NCBI RefSeq assembly: GCF_023516215.1 | Contig: NZ_CP097349.1 | Span: 2,418,001 to 2,482,000, forward strand | Direction: 5' to 3' | Origin: Cytobacillus pseudoceanisediminis | Lineage (GTDB): Bacteria; Bacillota; Bacilli; Bacillales; Cytobacillaceae | Length of the DNA stretch: 64,000 nt | In this document: one piece after another, positions 9,751 to 18,684 of the stretch | Layout of the letters: each line of letters starts with the position of its first letter | How positions within the stretch are numbered: position 1 is the first letter of the stretch | The notes under the pieces: model-generated | Told to the model about the DNA's origin: nothing | Database searches by the model: none | What the model saw: only the letters and a program-made list of their open reading frames with translations | Made by a program: the position numbers and the translations under genes

Positions 9751-9779
9751 AAAAAGCGCGGATCGCAATCCACGCTTTC
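9751..9779 (-). terminator. Hairpin between dapH and ykuR, minus strand
   Basis: Stem AAAGCGTGGAT / ATCCGCGCTTT (one mismatch) then TTTTTC on the minus strand. Could be an intra-operon attenuator or a full terminator. Confidence 0.6.
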
Positions 9780-9785
9780 AAACTC

Positions 9786-10496
9786 TTATAATTGGCGAAG
9801 CTCCTGCTTAATTTCTGTTTTAGACTTAGTCTTTTCATCAATCTCTTTAATTACACGAGCTGGTGTTCCTGCCACCACAGTGTAAGGAGGCACATCATCA
9901 ATGACAATCGCACCTGCCGCAACTACTGCACCCTTACCAACAGTTACACCTTCCAGAACCACTGCATTGGCTCCTATAACTACATCATCTTCTACAACAA
10001 CAGGTTTTGCTGAAGGAGGCTCAATAACTCCAGCCAACACAGTTCCTGCTCCAATATGGCAATTCTTGCCGACTGTTGCTCTTCCGCCAAGGACAACATT
10101 CATGTCAATCATTGTACCTTCTCCGATCACTGAACCAATATTAATGGATGCCCCCATCATGATTACAGCGTTATCACCGATTTCAACCTGGTCGCGGATG
10201 ATTGCCCCCGGCTCAATGCGGGCTTTAATATTTTTCATATCAAGCAGTGGAATCGCTGAGTTTCTGCGGTCATTCTCAATAACATAATCTTCAATTTGTG
10301 ACTGATTTGCTTCAATTGCCTGGCTAATTTCAGACCATTCACCAAAAACCACACCGGTACTGCCATTTATAAAGGCCTTTGCTGAATCACCGAAGTCGAT
10401 TCCTTCTAATTCACCTTTAATATAAACCTTTACAGGTGTTGATTTTGTGCTGTTCTGGATAAATGAAATAATCTCATTGGCATCCATCATTTTCAT
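9786..10496 (-). CDS. dapH: 2,3,4,5-tetrahydropyridine-2,6-dicarboxylate N-acetyltransferase
   Basis: 236 aa with the DapH N-terminal domain (residues 1-85) and a left-handed beta-helix of hexapeptide repeats (about 90-205), for example [19 protein letters not shown], plus the C-terminal [13 protein letters not shown] tail. Acetylates tetrahydrodipicolinate with acetyl-CoA (EC 2.3.1.89) in the acetylase branch of DAP/lysine synthesis, which feeds both protein and peptidoglycan. Expected length. Followed by ykuR, the next-but-one enzyme of the branch. Start is the ATG at 10496 ([10 protein letters not shown]) behind AGGAGGATTTTTAAT; internal Mets are possible alternatives. Confidence 0.95.
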   Translation of the reverse strand: MKMMDANEIISFIQNSTKSTPVKVYIKGELEGIDFGDSAKAFINGSTGVVFGEWSEISQAIEANQSQIEDYVIENDRRNSAIPLLDMKNIKARIEPGAIIRDQVEIGDNAVIMMGASINIGSVIGEGTMIDMNVVLGGRATVGKNCHIGAGTVLAGVIEPPSAKPVVVEDDVVIGANAVVLEGVTVGKGAVVAAGAIVIDDVPPYTVVAGTPARVIKEIDEKTKSKTEIKQELRQL

Positions 10497-10588
10497 ATTA
10501 AAAATCCTCCTCTATGTATAACATTGCAACTAGCATTACTTTAACAAACAAAAGCGCTGAAAACAAGAAAAATAAATGAAAATAGAAG

Positions 10589-11491
10589 TCATGGGTGATA
10601 TCCTTTTCCTTCTTCTTCAATATGCTCCTTAATTAACTCAACAAATGCCTGAACTTGCTTGAGCTGAAAGGCGGATTCATATCCCAGCAGCCATGTATCA
10701 CGCTTAATCGGCAAATTATTTTCATCCAGCAGCGGGATTTTAAAAATATTTTTCTCCGCACCATTCAGTGTAATGGCTGGAAGAATGGCATATCCTATTC
10801 CATTGAAAGTCATTTGCTTGCACGTCTCAATTTGATCAACTACTATTGTCCGTTTTGGAGACGTTTTGAACTGCCGCAGCCACCAGTCCTGAATTTCCTG
10901 ATAATAGTTGGAATCACTCTTAAACTGAATGAAGGGCCTGTCTGTTTCAAGGACCTGCTCCGGCCTTGTAATCTCTGTATCCACTAGATAAAGACTGTCC
11001 TTAAATAAAGGGATTTTAATCCCCTTCCAGTCCGGAGTCCCTCTAATAATTCCAATGTGAACCTGATCATCATAGAGCGATTTTAATATTTCACTGCTCC
11101 AGCCGGTGATCAGTGAAATTTTTGCCTGGGGATAGCGGCTGACAAACTTCTTAAGAACTTGAGGCAGCCAATTCTGCCCTACGATTGAAGCAACTGCAAT
11201 TTTTAAGGTGCCATGGACCTCTGAATTCAAGGCTGTAATTGACTCCCTGACCTTTTCTTCCTTCGCAAGAACTTCATTAATGAATTGTAATACGATTTCT
11301 CCAGCGGGCGTCAGTGACAAACCCTTTTGTGAGCGGAGGAATAGTTTGCTGCCCCATTCCTTTTCAATATTTACAAGACGCTGTGAAAGGGCTGGCTGCG
11401 AAACAAATAAACGTTCAGCCGCTTTTCTCATATTCATTTCCTGTGCCAGCACTGATAAAAGGTGAAATTCCGTAAGTGAAGACATAAACAT
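10589..11491 (-). CDS. ccpC: LysR-family regulator CcpC (YkuM)
   Basis: 300 aa. N-terminal winged HTH (residues about 5-63: MNMRKAAERLFVSQPALSQR, the LysR signature) and C-terminal periplasmic-binding-like effector domain (from about 92). B. subtilis CcpC (YkuM) represses citB and citZ in response to citrate, and ccpC lies beside darB/dapH there, as here; the match of both family and position supports the name. It is immediately upstream (same strand) of dapH but separated by about 90 bases. Effector cannot be read from sequence. Start ATG at 11491 (MFMSSLTEF); MSSLTEF two codons later is also possible. Confidence 0.85.
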   Translation of the reverse strand: MFMSSLTEFHLLSVLAQEMNMRKAAERLFVSQPALSQRLVNIEKEWGSKLFLRSQKGLSLTPAGEIVLQFINEVLAKEEKVRESITALNSEVHGTLKIAVASIVGQNWLPQVLKKFVSRYPQAKISLITGWSSEILKSLYDDQVHIGIIRGTPDWKGIKIPLFKDSLYLVDTEITRPEQVLETDRPFIQFKSDSNYYQEIQDWWLRQFKTSPKRTIVVDQIETCKQMTFNGIGYAILPAITLNGAEKNIFKIPLLDENNLPIKRDTWLLGYESAFQLKQVQAFVELIKEHIEEEGKGYHP

Positions 11492-11596
11492 CTTCCCCTC
11501 ATAACTTTTTCTTATAGTATATCTTAATTGAATTAGAGTTTCATTATCATTAGAAAGGACATCAGCACCTTAAAAGCTTACAGTTCTTTAAGAATA

Positions 11597-11627
11597 TAAA
11601 AATCTCTGCAAATTAAATGCAGAGATC
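11597..11627 (-). terminator. Terminator downstream of the DHA2 exporter
   Basis: Stem ATCTCTGCA / TGCAGAGAT, loop AATTAAA-type, followed on the minus strand by TTTTTATA. Confidence 0.8.
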
Positions 11628-11636
11628 TCTTGCCGT

Positions 11637-13159
11637 TTAATCGGCAGCTTCCTTTTCATGCTTTGGCAGAGCAATTACCAGTAAGAAACTTATAACAGCA
11701 AATAATAGTACCGCATAATACACTGAATGAAGTGAAATGGTGAGACCATTTTGCAGGATGTCCTTCACTCCCGTATTCAGGCTGTTTCTCGCTTCTTCAT
11801 TTAAAAGTACATTTGCTGAATCTAAAGATAGGCTGGAATCTATGCCTTCACCATTATTCTGTATATATGATTTTATCTGGCTGTTCAGAATCCCGCCCAG
11901 CAAGGCTGCTCCTATAGTGTTGCCAAGATTTCTCATAAACATATTGGCAGCAGTAGCTATTCCTCTTTGCTTCCATTCCACTGTACTCTGAATGGATACA
12001 ATAAAAGCAGTGCTAGTTAATCCCATGCCGGCCCCGACCAGAAAGCTTCCAGCCGCCGCCCATACAGGTCCTGCTTCAGGAGTGAGTGTGACAAATAATA
12101 TGCTCCCTGCAATTAAGAATACTCCCCCTATTACAGAGGTGCTTCTAAAACCAATTTTCAAAAGAAGCTTGCCTGCAGCTGCAGAAGCTATTGGCCAACC
12201 TATCGACATGGTCGTAAGTGTAAAACCTGCAACAATCGGCGACCTTTCCATCACACCCTGGACAAATGCCGGCAGAAAACTGGAAATCCCTATCAGCATC
12301 ACACCAGTTGTCAGTGAAGCTAAATTAGCAATTAAAATCGGTTTTTCCTTCCAAATATTAAAAGGCATCATCGGCTCTGCAGCTTTTTGTTCCTGCAGGA
12401 TAAATAAAATAAAGGAAATCACACTAACCGCTATAAGGCTGATTGCTTCGATGGAATTCCATGCCCAATTTGTTCCTCCCTCAACAAGCACAAACATCAG
12501 AGATGAGATGGAAACCGTTAATAGCACAGCCCCTGCATAATCGATCTGATGCTTTTTTCTTTCCACATTCTCATGAAGGAAGAGCCATAAGCCTGCTATA
12601 GCCATAATGCCAAGCGGAATGTTCACCCAAAAAACATATCGCCAGCTGACGAATTCAACTAGAAGCCCTCCTATTGCAGGACCCATTATGGCTGAAATAC
12701 CCCATACGCTTGATAAATAACCCTGAACCTGTGCCCTTTCCTCTTTTGTATAGATATCCCCGACTATGGTGGTTGCTATCGGCATGACTGCTCCAGCTCC
12801 AACCCCTGGATTAATCGGAAAATGATCAGTGCTGTCATCGATTCAGCAAAACCGCATAAAATGGAACCAATTAAAAATATGATAATCCCGAATGTCAAAA
12901 CGGGCTTCCGCCCAAATAAGTCTGAGAGCTTGCCATAAATTAAAACAGTCACAGCATTCATTAACAGATAAGCTGAAAACACCCAGCTATATAAAGCAAA
13001 TCCGCCTAAATCCCCTACAATGGCAGGCATTGCGGTTGAAACAATGGTTGCCTCTATAGCTCCCATAAACATGGCAAGCATAACTGAAGCAAGCACAAAA
13101 GGCTTTTTCGTAACTTTTCTCTTTCCTTCCGGCATTTTTTTATGTAAAGTCTGACTCAA
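11637..13159 (-). pseudogene. MFS multidrug exporter, DHA2/EmrB-QacA type (14 TM), frameshifted
   Basis: Two overlapping frames together encode one about 507-aa 14-helix MFS transporter. The upstream part ends RLIQGL then runs into a nonsense tail (ELEQSCR); shifting frame restores GAGAVMPIATTIVGD, the continuation expected of motif C-region DHA2 proteins. The break lies at a G4 run (plus-strand C4, 12803-12806) where one extra G restores the frame. Start is probably the TTG at 13157-13159 behind GGAGGGG (MSQTLHKKMPEGKRK). Members export cationic drugs and dyes using the proton gradient. Everything else is intact, so an assembly error is more likely than a real pseudogene. Confidence 0.85.
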
Positions 13160-13246
13160 GCATTTCCCCTCCAAAATGAATAAAAACATGAATAACGCCT
13201 GCAAGTAGCGGAAATAAATACACCGGTACTCTCATCATTGAAAATA

Positions 13247-13271
13247 AAGCAAGCTCCCACTGCTGGGAGCT
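13247..13271 (-). terminator. Terminator downstream of darB
   Basis: Stem AGCTCCCA / TGGGAGCT with a 4-base loop, followed on the minus strand by TGCTTTATTTT. Confidence 0.75.
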
Positions 13272-13280
13272 GAATGATGT

Positions 13281-13727
13281 TTATCGCTTATTTAATCGTC
13301 TGATGTGCTTATTTAATTGATCCAAAACTGTTCTGCGAGTCAGTATTCCCTCAAAGTAGCCTTCCTTGTTTTCTATACATATAAAGGGATGGTCAACTAA
13401 AAGCTCGATCGATTGTTGTATAGAGGACTCAGCATCAAGCCGCGGGATATTTCTGTTCATAGCCTCTTCAACCCTTTTTTGCTCCAGCTGCTCAAATTCG
13501 ATCCGCTCTAGCCCGAGAATAGAATCCATGATTATGGGTGTGCTGATTAAGCCCTGCAGCTTATATTGCGGGTCTAGTACAGGTATTGCTGTATATCCGC
13601 TTTTTGTTAACACTAAGAGGGCATGCTCCAGGTTATTGCCAACCTGTACATGTGCTACCCGTTCAGAAGGAATCATGAAATCACTTATGTTAAATTCTAA
13701 AAATTCCTCGCTATGGAGACTGATCAT
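13281..13727 (-). CDS. darB: CBS-domain c-di-AMP receptor DarB (YkuL/CbpB)
   Basis: 148 aa made of two CBS motifs: about residues 16-70 (DFMIPSERVAHVQVGNNLEH...GLISTPIIMD) and 85-142 (AMNRNIPRLDAESSIQQS...GILTRRTVLDQLN). This is the size and layout of B. subtilis DarB (YkuL) and Listeria CbpB, which bind c-di-AMP and, in the apo form, interact with Rel and pyruvate carboxylase. Gene order darB-ccpC-dapH matches B. subtilis. Start ATG at 13727 (MISLHSEEFL); the upstream site is weak (GGCGATG...). Confidence 0.9.
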   Translation of the reverse strand: MISLHSEEFLEFNISDFMIPSERVAHVQVGNNLEHALLVLTKSGYTAIPVLDPQYKLQGLISTPIIMDSILGLERIEFEQLEQKRVEEAMNRNIPRLDAESSIQQSIELLVDHPFICIENKEGYFEGILTRRTVLDQLNKHIRRLNKR

Positions 13728-13798
13728 CGCCGAAAACTCCTCAAAAATTAGTTATACTTCTTACCCATTTTATCATAGTCTCCGGCATTTTGCCCCTA

Positions 13799-13942
13799 TT
13801 AACCTTTGCTCGTTTGAATGTCTTTTACTTCATAGCCGCAGTCAGGACAGCGAAAAATAACATTTTGATTGGACTGTGCGGTTAAAACGGCATCGATGTC
13901 TTTTTCAGCCATGCATCCTGGACATGTTACAATTGGCATCAT
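13799..13942 (-). CDS. Small zinc-ribbon-like protein (47 aa)
   Basis: Minus-strand ORF starting MMPIVTCPGCMAEK and containing a second knuckle FRCPDCGYEVKD: two CxxC pairs about 25 residues apart, the spacing of a small zinc ribbon. Start is behind GAGGTGAAGCAGA. It lies between darB and a 49-aa membrane protein, all on the minus strand, and may be part of the darB transcript. Function unknown; the family is not recognised. Too short for the usual ORF cutoff, but the cysteine pattern and ribosome site argue that it is real. Confidence 0.7.
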   Translation of the reverse strand: MMPIVTCPGCMAEKDIDAVLTAQSNQNVIFRCPDCGYEVKDIQTSKG

Positions 13943-13993
13943 TCTGCTTCACCTCAAATCAAAGGGTCCTTTATTACTTATTGTTCTCAATAC

Positions 13994-14143
13994 CTATTTT
14001 TTCGAGTCCTTATTATCTTTTAAAATTTCTTTCATTTCTTCAAGAGTTTTCCTGATCCGGATTACTTCTTTTTTTGTATTAATTAAATCTGCAAGCAAAA
14101 GAAGAACTGTAAAAAACAGCAAAATCATGAGCAGATAATACAT
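13994..14143 (-). CDS. Small single-pass membrane protein with coiled-coil tail (49 aa)
   Basis: ORF starting MYYLLMILLFFTVLLLLADL, an N-terminal membrane helix (residues 2-20), followed by a charged segment with heptad-like spacing (INTKKEVIRIRKTLEEMKEILK). Start is behind AGAGGTGTGAA. The neighbours on the same strand are ykuJ upstream and the zinc-ribbon ORF downstream. I do not recognise the family. Topology suggests a membrane-anchored cytoplasmic coiled coil. Confidence 0.65.
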   Translation of the reverse strand: MYYLLMILLFFTVLLLLADLINTKKEVIRIRKTLEEMKEILKDNKDSKK

Positions 14144-14207
14144 TTCACACCTCTGGAAGATTGATATTTCATATTATAGCACGCTTTTTCTTCAAGCTGT
14201 TTTTAAT

Positions 14208-14233
14208 AAGAAAAGAGGCCCAAAAGGCCCCTT
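14208..14233 (-). terminator. Terminator downstream of ykuJ
   Basis: AAGGGGCC TTTT GGGCCTCTTTTCTT on the minus strand, directly after the ykuJ stop. Confidence 0.75.
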
Positions 14234-14247
14234 ATGTATATGGTGGA

Positions 14248-14484
14248 TTATTGAATCAAATCGAAAATTTCGATCGTAATCATATCAATGTTGTCGAATT
14301 GATATCTTTTTGGCTTTTCTTTATCGTAATATACTTCCAGTTCAAATGTTTCATTTTTCGGATGAAAAGTTACCTGGCATTTCCTTTCACCATTCACCTC
14401 AAAAAATCTTTGCATTGGCTCTCCGCCTGTTGCTTGTTCCTGTAAGCTCTTTAAGCGTGTTAATATACCTTGAAGCTGTGACAT
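14248..14484 (-). CDS. ykuJ: YkuJ-family protein (DUF1797)
   Basis: 78 aa, starting MSQLQGILTRLKSLQEQATG and ending in an alternating beta-strand pattern (CQVTFHPKNETFELEVYYD). Matches the length and style of B. subtilis YkuJ (79 aa), a small conserved Firmicutes protein of unknown function with a known compact fold, and lies in the expected ykuI-ykuJ-darB neighbourhood. Start ATG at 14484 is fixed by GGAAAGGAGAGAGAGC; an in-frame extension to 14544 has no site. Confidence 0.88.
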   Translation of the reverse strand: MSQLQGILTRLKSLQEQATGGEPMQRFFEVNGERKCQVTFHPKNETFELEVYYDKEKPKRYQFDNIDMITIEIFDLIQ

Positions 14485-14667
14485 GCTCTCTCTCCTTTCC
14501 AAAACAAAACCCATAATTCTACATTTAGGTTTCTCTTTTGGCATGTTTCTATCCTAAAGAAATAAATTCAGAATATTCAAGCTCGATGCTTTACATACCA
14601 ATATTAACAGAATAAAATATTGTCAGGTGTTTGTACAAGCAAAAGCTTTATAAAGGATGTGATTTTT

Positions 14668-15618
14668 TTGGCAAAACCTGAAAAATTAGCGGAAAATCTA
14701 TATTTAATTGACGATTTTGATCTTTCACTGGAAAAACGTACCGGTACATATGTCTTAACAGAGGAAAAGCTGACTTTGATTGAAACTTCCGCAAGCCCTT
14801 CAATTCCCTACATACTGGAAGGGCTAAGCCAGCTTCACATTCGGCCTGAGGAAGTTGAGTATATCATCGTTACCCATATTCATCTTGACCATGCAGGCGG
14901 CACAGGCCTTTTACTAACCCATTGTCCGAATGCAAAGGTTATTGTCCACCCGAAAGGCGGCAGGCACTTAGCAGATCCTTCACGCTTAATTGCTGGTGCA
15001 AAAGCTGTTTACGGAGATAAATTTGATGGACTGTTTAATCCTATTTTGCCTGTTCGAGAGGATAAAATTATCACAAAAGAACATGAAGAAGAGCTTAAAA
15101 TAGGACCAAATTGCACTCTGAAATTTTTTCATTCACCTGGGCACGCTAATCACCACTTCAGTATCTTTCATCCTGCTTTAAATGGAATGTTCACAGGAGA
15201 CACGGCTGGTGTGTCTTATCCTCAATTAAAAGAAAATGGAATTGAAATGTATCTGCCCTCAACTTCACCAAACCAATTCGATCCAGGCAAAATGCTCGAA
15301 TCCATTGGCATGTATGAAAAAATGGATCTTGATTTTATTTTCTTTGGCCATTATGGAATGAGTACAAACCCAAAAGAGGTCTACAGGCAAATTAAGGATT
15401 GGCTTAAGATATTCCTCCATACAGGCAGAATTGCCGTATCTGAAGGCGGTTCTATTGATCAGCAGACACAGGCAGCGCAAGCCATGCTTGAAGAAAAAAT
15501 TAAAGCCAATCTAAATGGCAGAGGCATCCCATCTGACCACCCTGTATATAAGATCCTTTCTGTGGATATCGCTGTCTGCTCTATGGGATTGATAGATTAT
15601 ATGCAAAAAACAAACTGA
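14668..15618 (+). CDS. MBL-fold metallohydrolase (glyoxalase II-like)
   Basis: 316 aa. The metallo-beta-lactamase zinc motif THIHLDHAGG lies near residue 74, with further ligands in FHSPGHANHH, TGDTAGV and FFGHYGMS. A C-terminal helical extension of about 90 residues follows. Start is the TTG at 14668 (MAKPEKLAENLYLIDD) behind AAAGGATGTGA; the frame is open to 14620 without a site. The substrate cannot be inferred; family members hydrolyse thioesters, lactones or phosphoesters. Followed by a glutaredoxin-like gene on the same strand, possibly co-transcribed (about 60 bases apart). Confidence 0.85.
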   Translation: MAKPEKLAENLYLIDDFDLSLEKRTGTYVLTEEKLTLIETSASPSIPYILEGLSQLHIRPEEVEYIIVTHIHLDHAGGTGLLLTHCPNAKVIVHPKGGRHLADPSRLIAGAKAVYGDKFDGLFNPILPVREDKIITKEHEEELKIGPNCTLKFFHSPGHANHHFSIFHPALNGMFTGDTAGVSYPQLKENGIEMYLPSTSPNQFDPGKMLESIGMYEKMDLDFIFFGHYGMSTNPKEVYRQIKDWLKIFLHTGRIAVSEGGSIDQQTQAAQAMLEEKIKANLNGRGIPSDHPVYKILSVDIAVCSMGLIDYMQKTN

Positions 15619-15677
15619 TTGCTTACTTTAATATCCTGCATTATGATGGAATAACAAAAAACTCAGGGGGAAGCACT

Positions 15678-15920
15678 TTGAAAGAAATTGTTTTATACAC
15701 ACAGCCGGATTGTCCGCCCTGTGAGATTACGAAGATGTTTTTGAATGAAAAAGGATATATTTATACGATAAAAGATATTAAAAAAGATGCAGCAGCCCAC
15801 AAAGAGCTGACCAGACAATATAAATCTTTTTCCACTCCAACAATTGTCATCGGAGATACTGTCATTAGGGGATTTGACCTGGAAAGACTGCAATCTGTAT
15901 TAGATGATGGCATAAAGTGA
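15678..15920 (+). CDS. Glutaredoxin-family (NrdH-like) thiol-disulfide protein
   Basis: 80 aa thioredoxin fold with active site CPPC (QPDCPPCEITKMFL, residues about 12-15), conserved TPTIVIGD cis-Pro loop and a C-terminal GFDLERL helix. Starts at TTG 15678 behind AGGGGGAAG. Members act as small electron donors for reductases or in protein/mixed disulfide reduction. Located after an MBL hydrolase. The exact electron donor (thioredoxin reductase, bacillithiol) is unknown. Confidence 0.85.
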   Translation: MKEIVLYTQPDCPPCEITKMFLNEKGYIYTIKDIKKDAAAHKELTRQYKSFSTPTIVIGDTVIRGFDLERLQSVLDDGIK

Positions 15921-15967
15921 AACTTCAATTGCATGGATCTCCTGCCTGTCAGGCTGCAATAATAAAA

Positions 15968-16000
15968 ATAGGAGCTTAAAAGCTAAGCTTTTAAGCTCCT
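15968..16000. terminator. Bidirectional terminator
   Basis: Perfect palindromic stem AGGAGCTTAAAAGCT / AGCTTTTAAGCTCCT between convergent genes. Confidence 0.85.
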
Positions 16001-16005
16001 ATCAT

Positions 16006-16713
16006 CTAATTGGATGCCAGCTGCCCGTTTAATTCCTGATGTTCAAATAAAGCAATTATACCTTGTTTATTATCTGTTAAAACCATACTTCCGGAACGAA
16101 ACAAAGCGTCGAATGGATTCAGCAGGAAACCGAATTGATACGACGGTTTGTTAATCCAATTTGGATTTTCAGGTGTTTTAAATGAGCTTTGTGTTGCTGC
16201 TTCTTCATTACTCTCGGCTTTCTTTAAAATTTTCTCGGGTATATTTTCACCCAGGAATTTGGCGACTTTAAATTCCCCTTCTTGTTCCACAAGTAAAAGT
16301 CCCTCATAGTGACCTTCGTATTCTACTGGGCCTTCATTATTTTCCGGAAAGTATTCATACACATAAATTTTGCTTCCTTCTTTAACTACTTTTGTACTAT
16401 CTGAATACGTAAAGAAGGGAATGTAATATGCAGCAGCATCAGATCCAAGGGTAAAATACTTGCCATTCTCTGAAACAAGGTTTTCATTCAGAAATTCAGC
16501 TTTAGGCTCTTCAGAAAAATATGGGTCAAGCAATTCATCGACTTCCTTCATGCTTCGCTCTTCCTCGCTCAGCGAAACCTGTGTATGAAATGCATTTTGC
16601 AAGAATTTGTATACCTCTTGGTTATTGTTAAGGCTCTCGGCATTTGTATGGGAAGGAATCGCTGCTGCCATGACTGCAATTGTTATAATAATTCCTGCTA
16701 AGTGCTTGTACAT
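16006..16713 (-). CDS. Secreted protein of unknown function (signal peptide)
   Basis: 235 aa with an N-terminal Sec signal (MYKHLAGIIITIAVMAAAIP) and a likely cleavage site after SHTNA. The mature part is acidic with beta-strand-rich segments (YFTLGSDAAAYYIPFFTY, KIYVYEYFPENN). It resembles Bacillus secreted proteins of DUF3993 type, but I recall that family only loosely. Start ATG behind AAGGGAGAGTGGA. Monocistronic, convergent with the glutaredoxin gene. No catalytic motif visible. Confidence 0.75.
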   Translation of the reverse strand: MYKHLAGIIITIAVMAAAIPSHTNAESLNNNQEVYKFLQNAFHTQVSLSEEERSMKEVDELLDPYFSEEPKAEFLNENLVSENGKYFTLGSDAAAYYIPFFTYSDSTKVVKEGSKIYVYEYFPENNEGPVEYEGHYEGLLLVEQEGEFKVAKFLGENIPEKILKKAESNEEAATQSSFKTPENPNWINKPSYQFGFLLNPFDALFRSGSMVLTDNKQGIIALFEHQELNGQLASN

Positions 16714-16940
16714 TCCACTCTCCCTTTCTTAATCGTTTACTATTGTGTACCATCAATTTTACCAGCAAATAAAGCTGCTGTTGCCGGTTTTCGCACCCGA
16801 AATTCTCTTACGTTTTGACATAATAATTCTTTTCTTGTTATGAATCTACCCGAATTGACAAAGAATTAACGCAATAAGCGGAAAAGTGTATATAAATAAT
16901 GATGTAAATATTGTTAATCAGCAGCATGTACCCATTTCAA

Positions 16941-16971
16941 TAAAAAAAGACCCTGCCTATGAGGGTCTTTA
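16941..16971 (-). terminator. Terminator overlapping the end of the 79-aa membrane protein gene
   Basis: AAGACCCT / AGGGTCTT stem followed on the minus strand by TTTTTTTATT. Confidence 0.85.
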
Positions 16972-17208
16972 CCAATTCCATGTAAGTGCAAAATAGATAA
17001 TCATAACAAGAACAATTCCAAAGAAAATCACATACGTTAGAAAAATCGGATTTCTAATATATGCATGCTTCTGAACATTATCCGGCAATTCTGCATCAAT
17101 ATCGCCCTTTACGGCTTTTCGCTCTTTTGCAACAAACAAAGTGTAAACTAAGGAGTATCCAAGGATACCCACTCCAATTAGTAAAATGATCAATGTGTAC
17201 ATGCTCAT
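16969..17208 (-). CDS. Small two-helix membrane protein (79 aa), unknown function
   Basis: Starts MSMYTLIILLIGVGILGYSL: one N-terminal membrane helix (residues 4-24), a charged central stretch (ERKAVKGDIDAELPDNVQKH) and a second helix near the C-terminus (FLTYVIFFGIVLVMIIYFAL). Start ATG chosen behind GAGGAGAGATTAGAC; the frame is open upstream to 17253. Same strand as and downstream of ykuI, so possibly co-transcribed. Family not recognised. Confidence 0.75.
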   Translation of the reverse strand: MSMYTLIILLIGVGILGYSLVYTLFVAKERKAVKGDIDAELPDNVQKHAYIRNPIFLTYVIFFGIVLVMIIYFALTWNW

Positions 17209-17286
17209 GTCTAATCTCTCCTCAAGGAAAGTTCTACACTTACATTTCCTCAAATTAAGATTGTTTATACTTTTAAAATTTTATGC

Positions 17287-18504
17287 TTATAATAACCCAT
17301 CATGGTTGTATAAAAATTCATACGATAGATCCACAAATAAGTAATCATTGGTATTAAGCGGAAAGGAAAACGTCCTGATTGTTTCACCTGTCTCAATATC
17401 AGTATACAAATCAGAGAGGATACCTTTTTTATTTATTCGCATTTTCATGATATTTTCAAGAAAGTATGGCCGCCAGCTCCAGTTTTTGTGAAGATATTCT
17501 TCCTGGGTTATCCATTCCCCATCCCGTTTGAAGTAATTCGCAGATTTCTGGAATCCATCTTCATCGCAAATATACAGGCGAAAAGCTGCACCATCCAGAA
17601 GAACCGCAATCTGCTCCAAGGTTTCTTCATATACAAAAACCTTTTTATTTTTATTTGCAAAATCAATCATCTTTTCGTTGAACTCAAGTGTAACCTGATA
17701 CAAGGACTCCAGTTTTTTCTTTTCATGTACAATAAACCGATGGCATTCACTTCGAAATTTTTCCTTTAAAATATCTCTATCAGTGAAATTTTCAGCCGGT
17801 TTTTGCAAATAATAACCTTGATAATAACGGCCTCCATTTTTCCAGGCAAACTGAAGCTGGTAAACCATTTCAATATTTTCAAAAAGCATGCTCGCTCCTA
17901 TTTTCCTGGCAAGCATGGATAAAGAATAGAGGATATCATTAAAATTATAAGCAGAAGCATTTGATTTCATGGACTCCAGATCCACCTTTAAAATGTCGGG
18001 AGCCAATTGCCCGATCCTATCGAGATGACTGCTTTCATTTCCAAGTTTATCTATTGCTAATTTAATTCCATAAGTCCTGTAATAATTCAATAGATGGTCC
18101 AGATGGTCAATATCTCCCTTATAATTCCGTTCTGTAATTTCCAATACAATCCTGTCAAGGCTTATTCCTTGTTTTTCATATTCCTGGAGGGTATTTAAAA
18201 ATTGTTCCCCGTCATTATACATGAGCAAGTCAGCATCCCTGTTGACAAAAAGCAAAATATCCTTATCCAGGTCCCGGGCCTTATCCAAAGCCTTTTTTAA
18301 TACTTCATAATCTACTTCAATCCGGTATTCTTCAGGAATATTCTCATCCTGGAAGAACGGCCCCAGACTACTTATAACTCCATCAGATCCTCTATATCGG
18401 CCTAAAACCTCATAACCAATGACACGATGCTCATCTGCACTGAATATTGGCTGGAAATAAGGAAATACATTATCCAAATCTGTAAGGATATCCAATGCAT
18501 CCAT
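17287..18504 (-). CDS. ykuI: EAL-domain c-di-GMP-binding protein YkuI
   Basis: 405 aa: EAL domain (about 1-240) then a PAS-like YkuI C-terminal domain. EAL-type residues are seen as YEVLGR (Glu32 at the EAL position), LEITERN, DILKVDLE and LFENIE. The loop that is DDFGTGYSS in active phosphodiesterases is IDKLGNESSHL here, as in B. subtilis YkuI, which binds c-di-GMP but was found to lack clear hydrolysis. So a c-di-GMP sensor/effector is more likely than an active enzyme. Start ATG at 18504; site GGGAGGC lies at good spacing. Neighbour order matches the B. subtilis yku region. Confidence 0.88.
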   Translation of the reverse strand: MDALDILTDLDNVFPYFQPIFSADEHRVIGYEVLGRYRGSDGVISSLGPFFQDENIPEEYRIEVDYEVLKKALDKARDLDKDILLFVNRDADLLMYNDGEQFLNTLQEYEKQGISLDRIVLEITERNYKGDIDHLDHLLNYYRTYGIKLAIDKLGNESSHLDRIGQLAPDILKVDLESMKSNASAYNFNDILYSLSMLARKIGASMLFENIEMVYQLQFAWKNGGRYYQGYYLQKPAENFTDRDILKEKFRSECHRFIVHEKKKLESLYQVTLEFNEKMIDFANKNKKVFVYEETLEQIAVLLDGAAFRLYICDEDGFQKSANYFKRDGEWITQEEYLHKNWSWRPYFLENIMKMRINKKGILSDLYTDIETGETIRTFSFPLNTNDYLFVDLSYEFLYNHDGLL

Positions 18505-18684
18505 GTCCTAGCCTCCCTATGTATATTAATGAGTTATTATACCATATTCGCTTAAAACTTTTACTATTCAAAATATAGATTCCACTTTTTGATAAAACAG
18601 CATTGTTTGGCAAAAGCTTTGCATCATATTGCCGCGCCTTCTCTCACAAGCTAATATCAGGACATCAAAGAAAGAGGGTATTTC

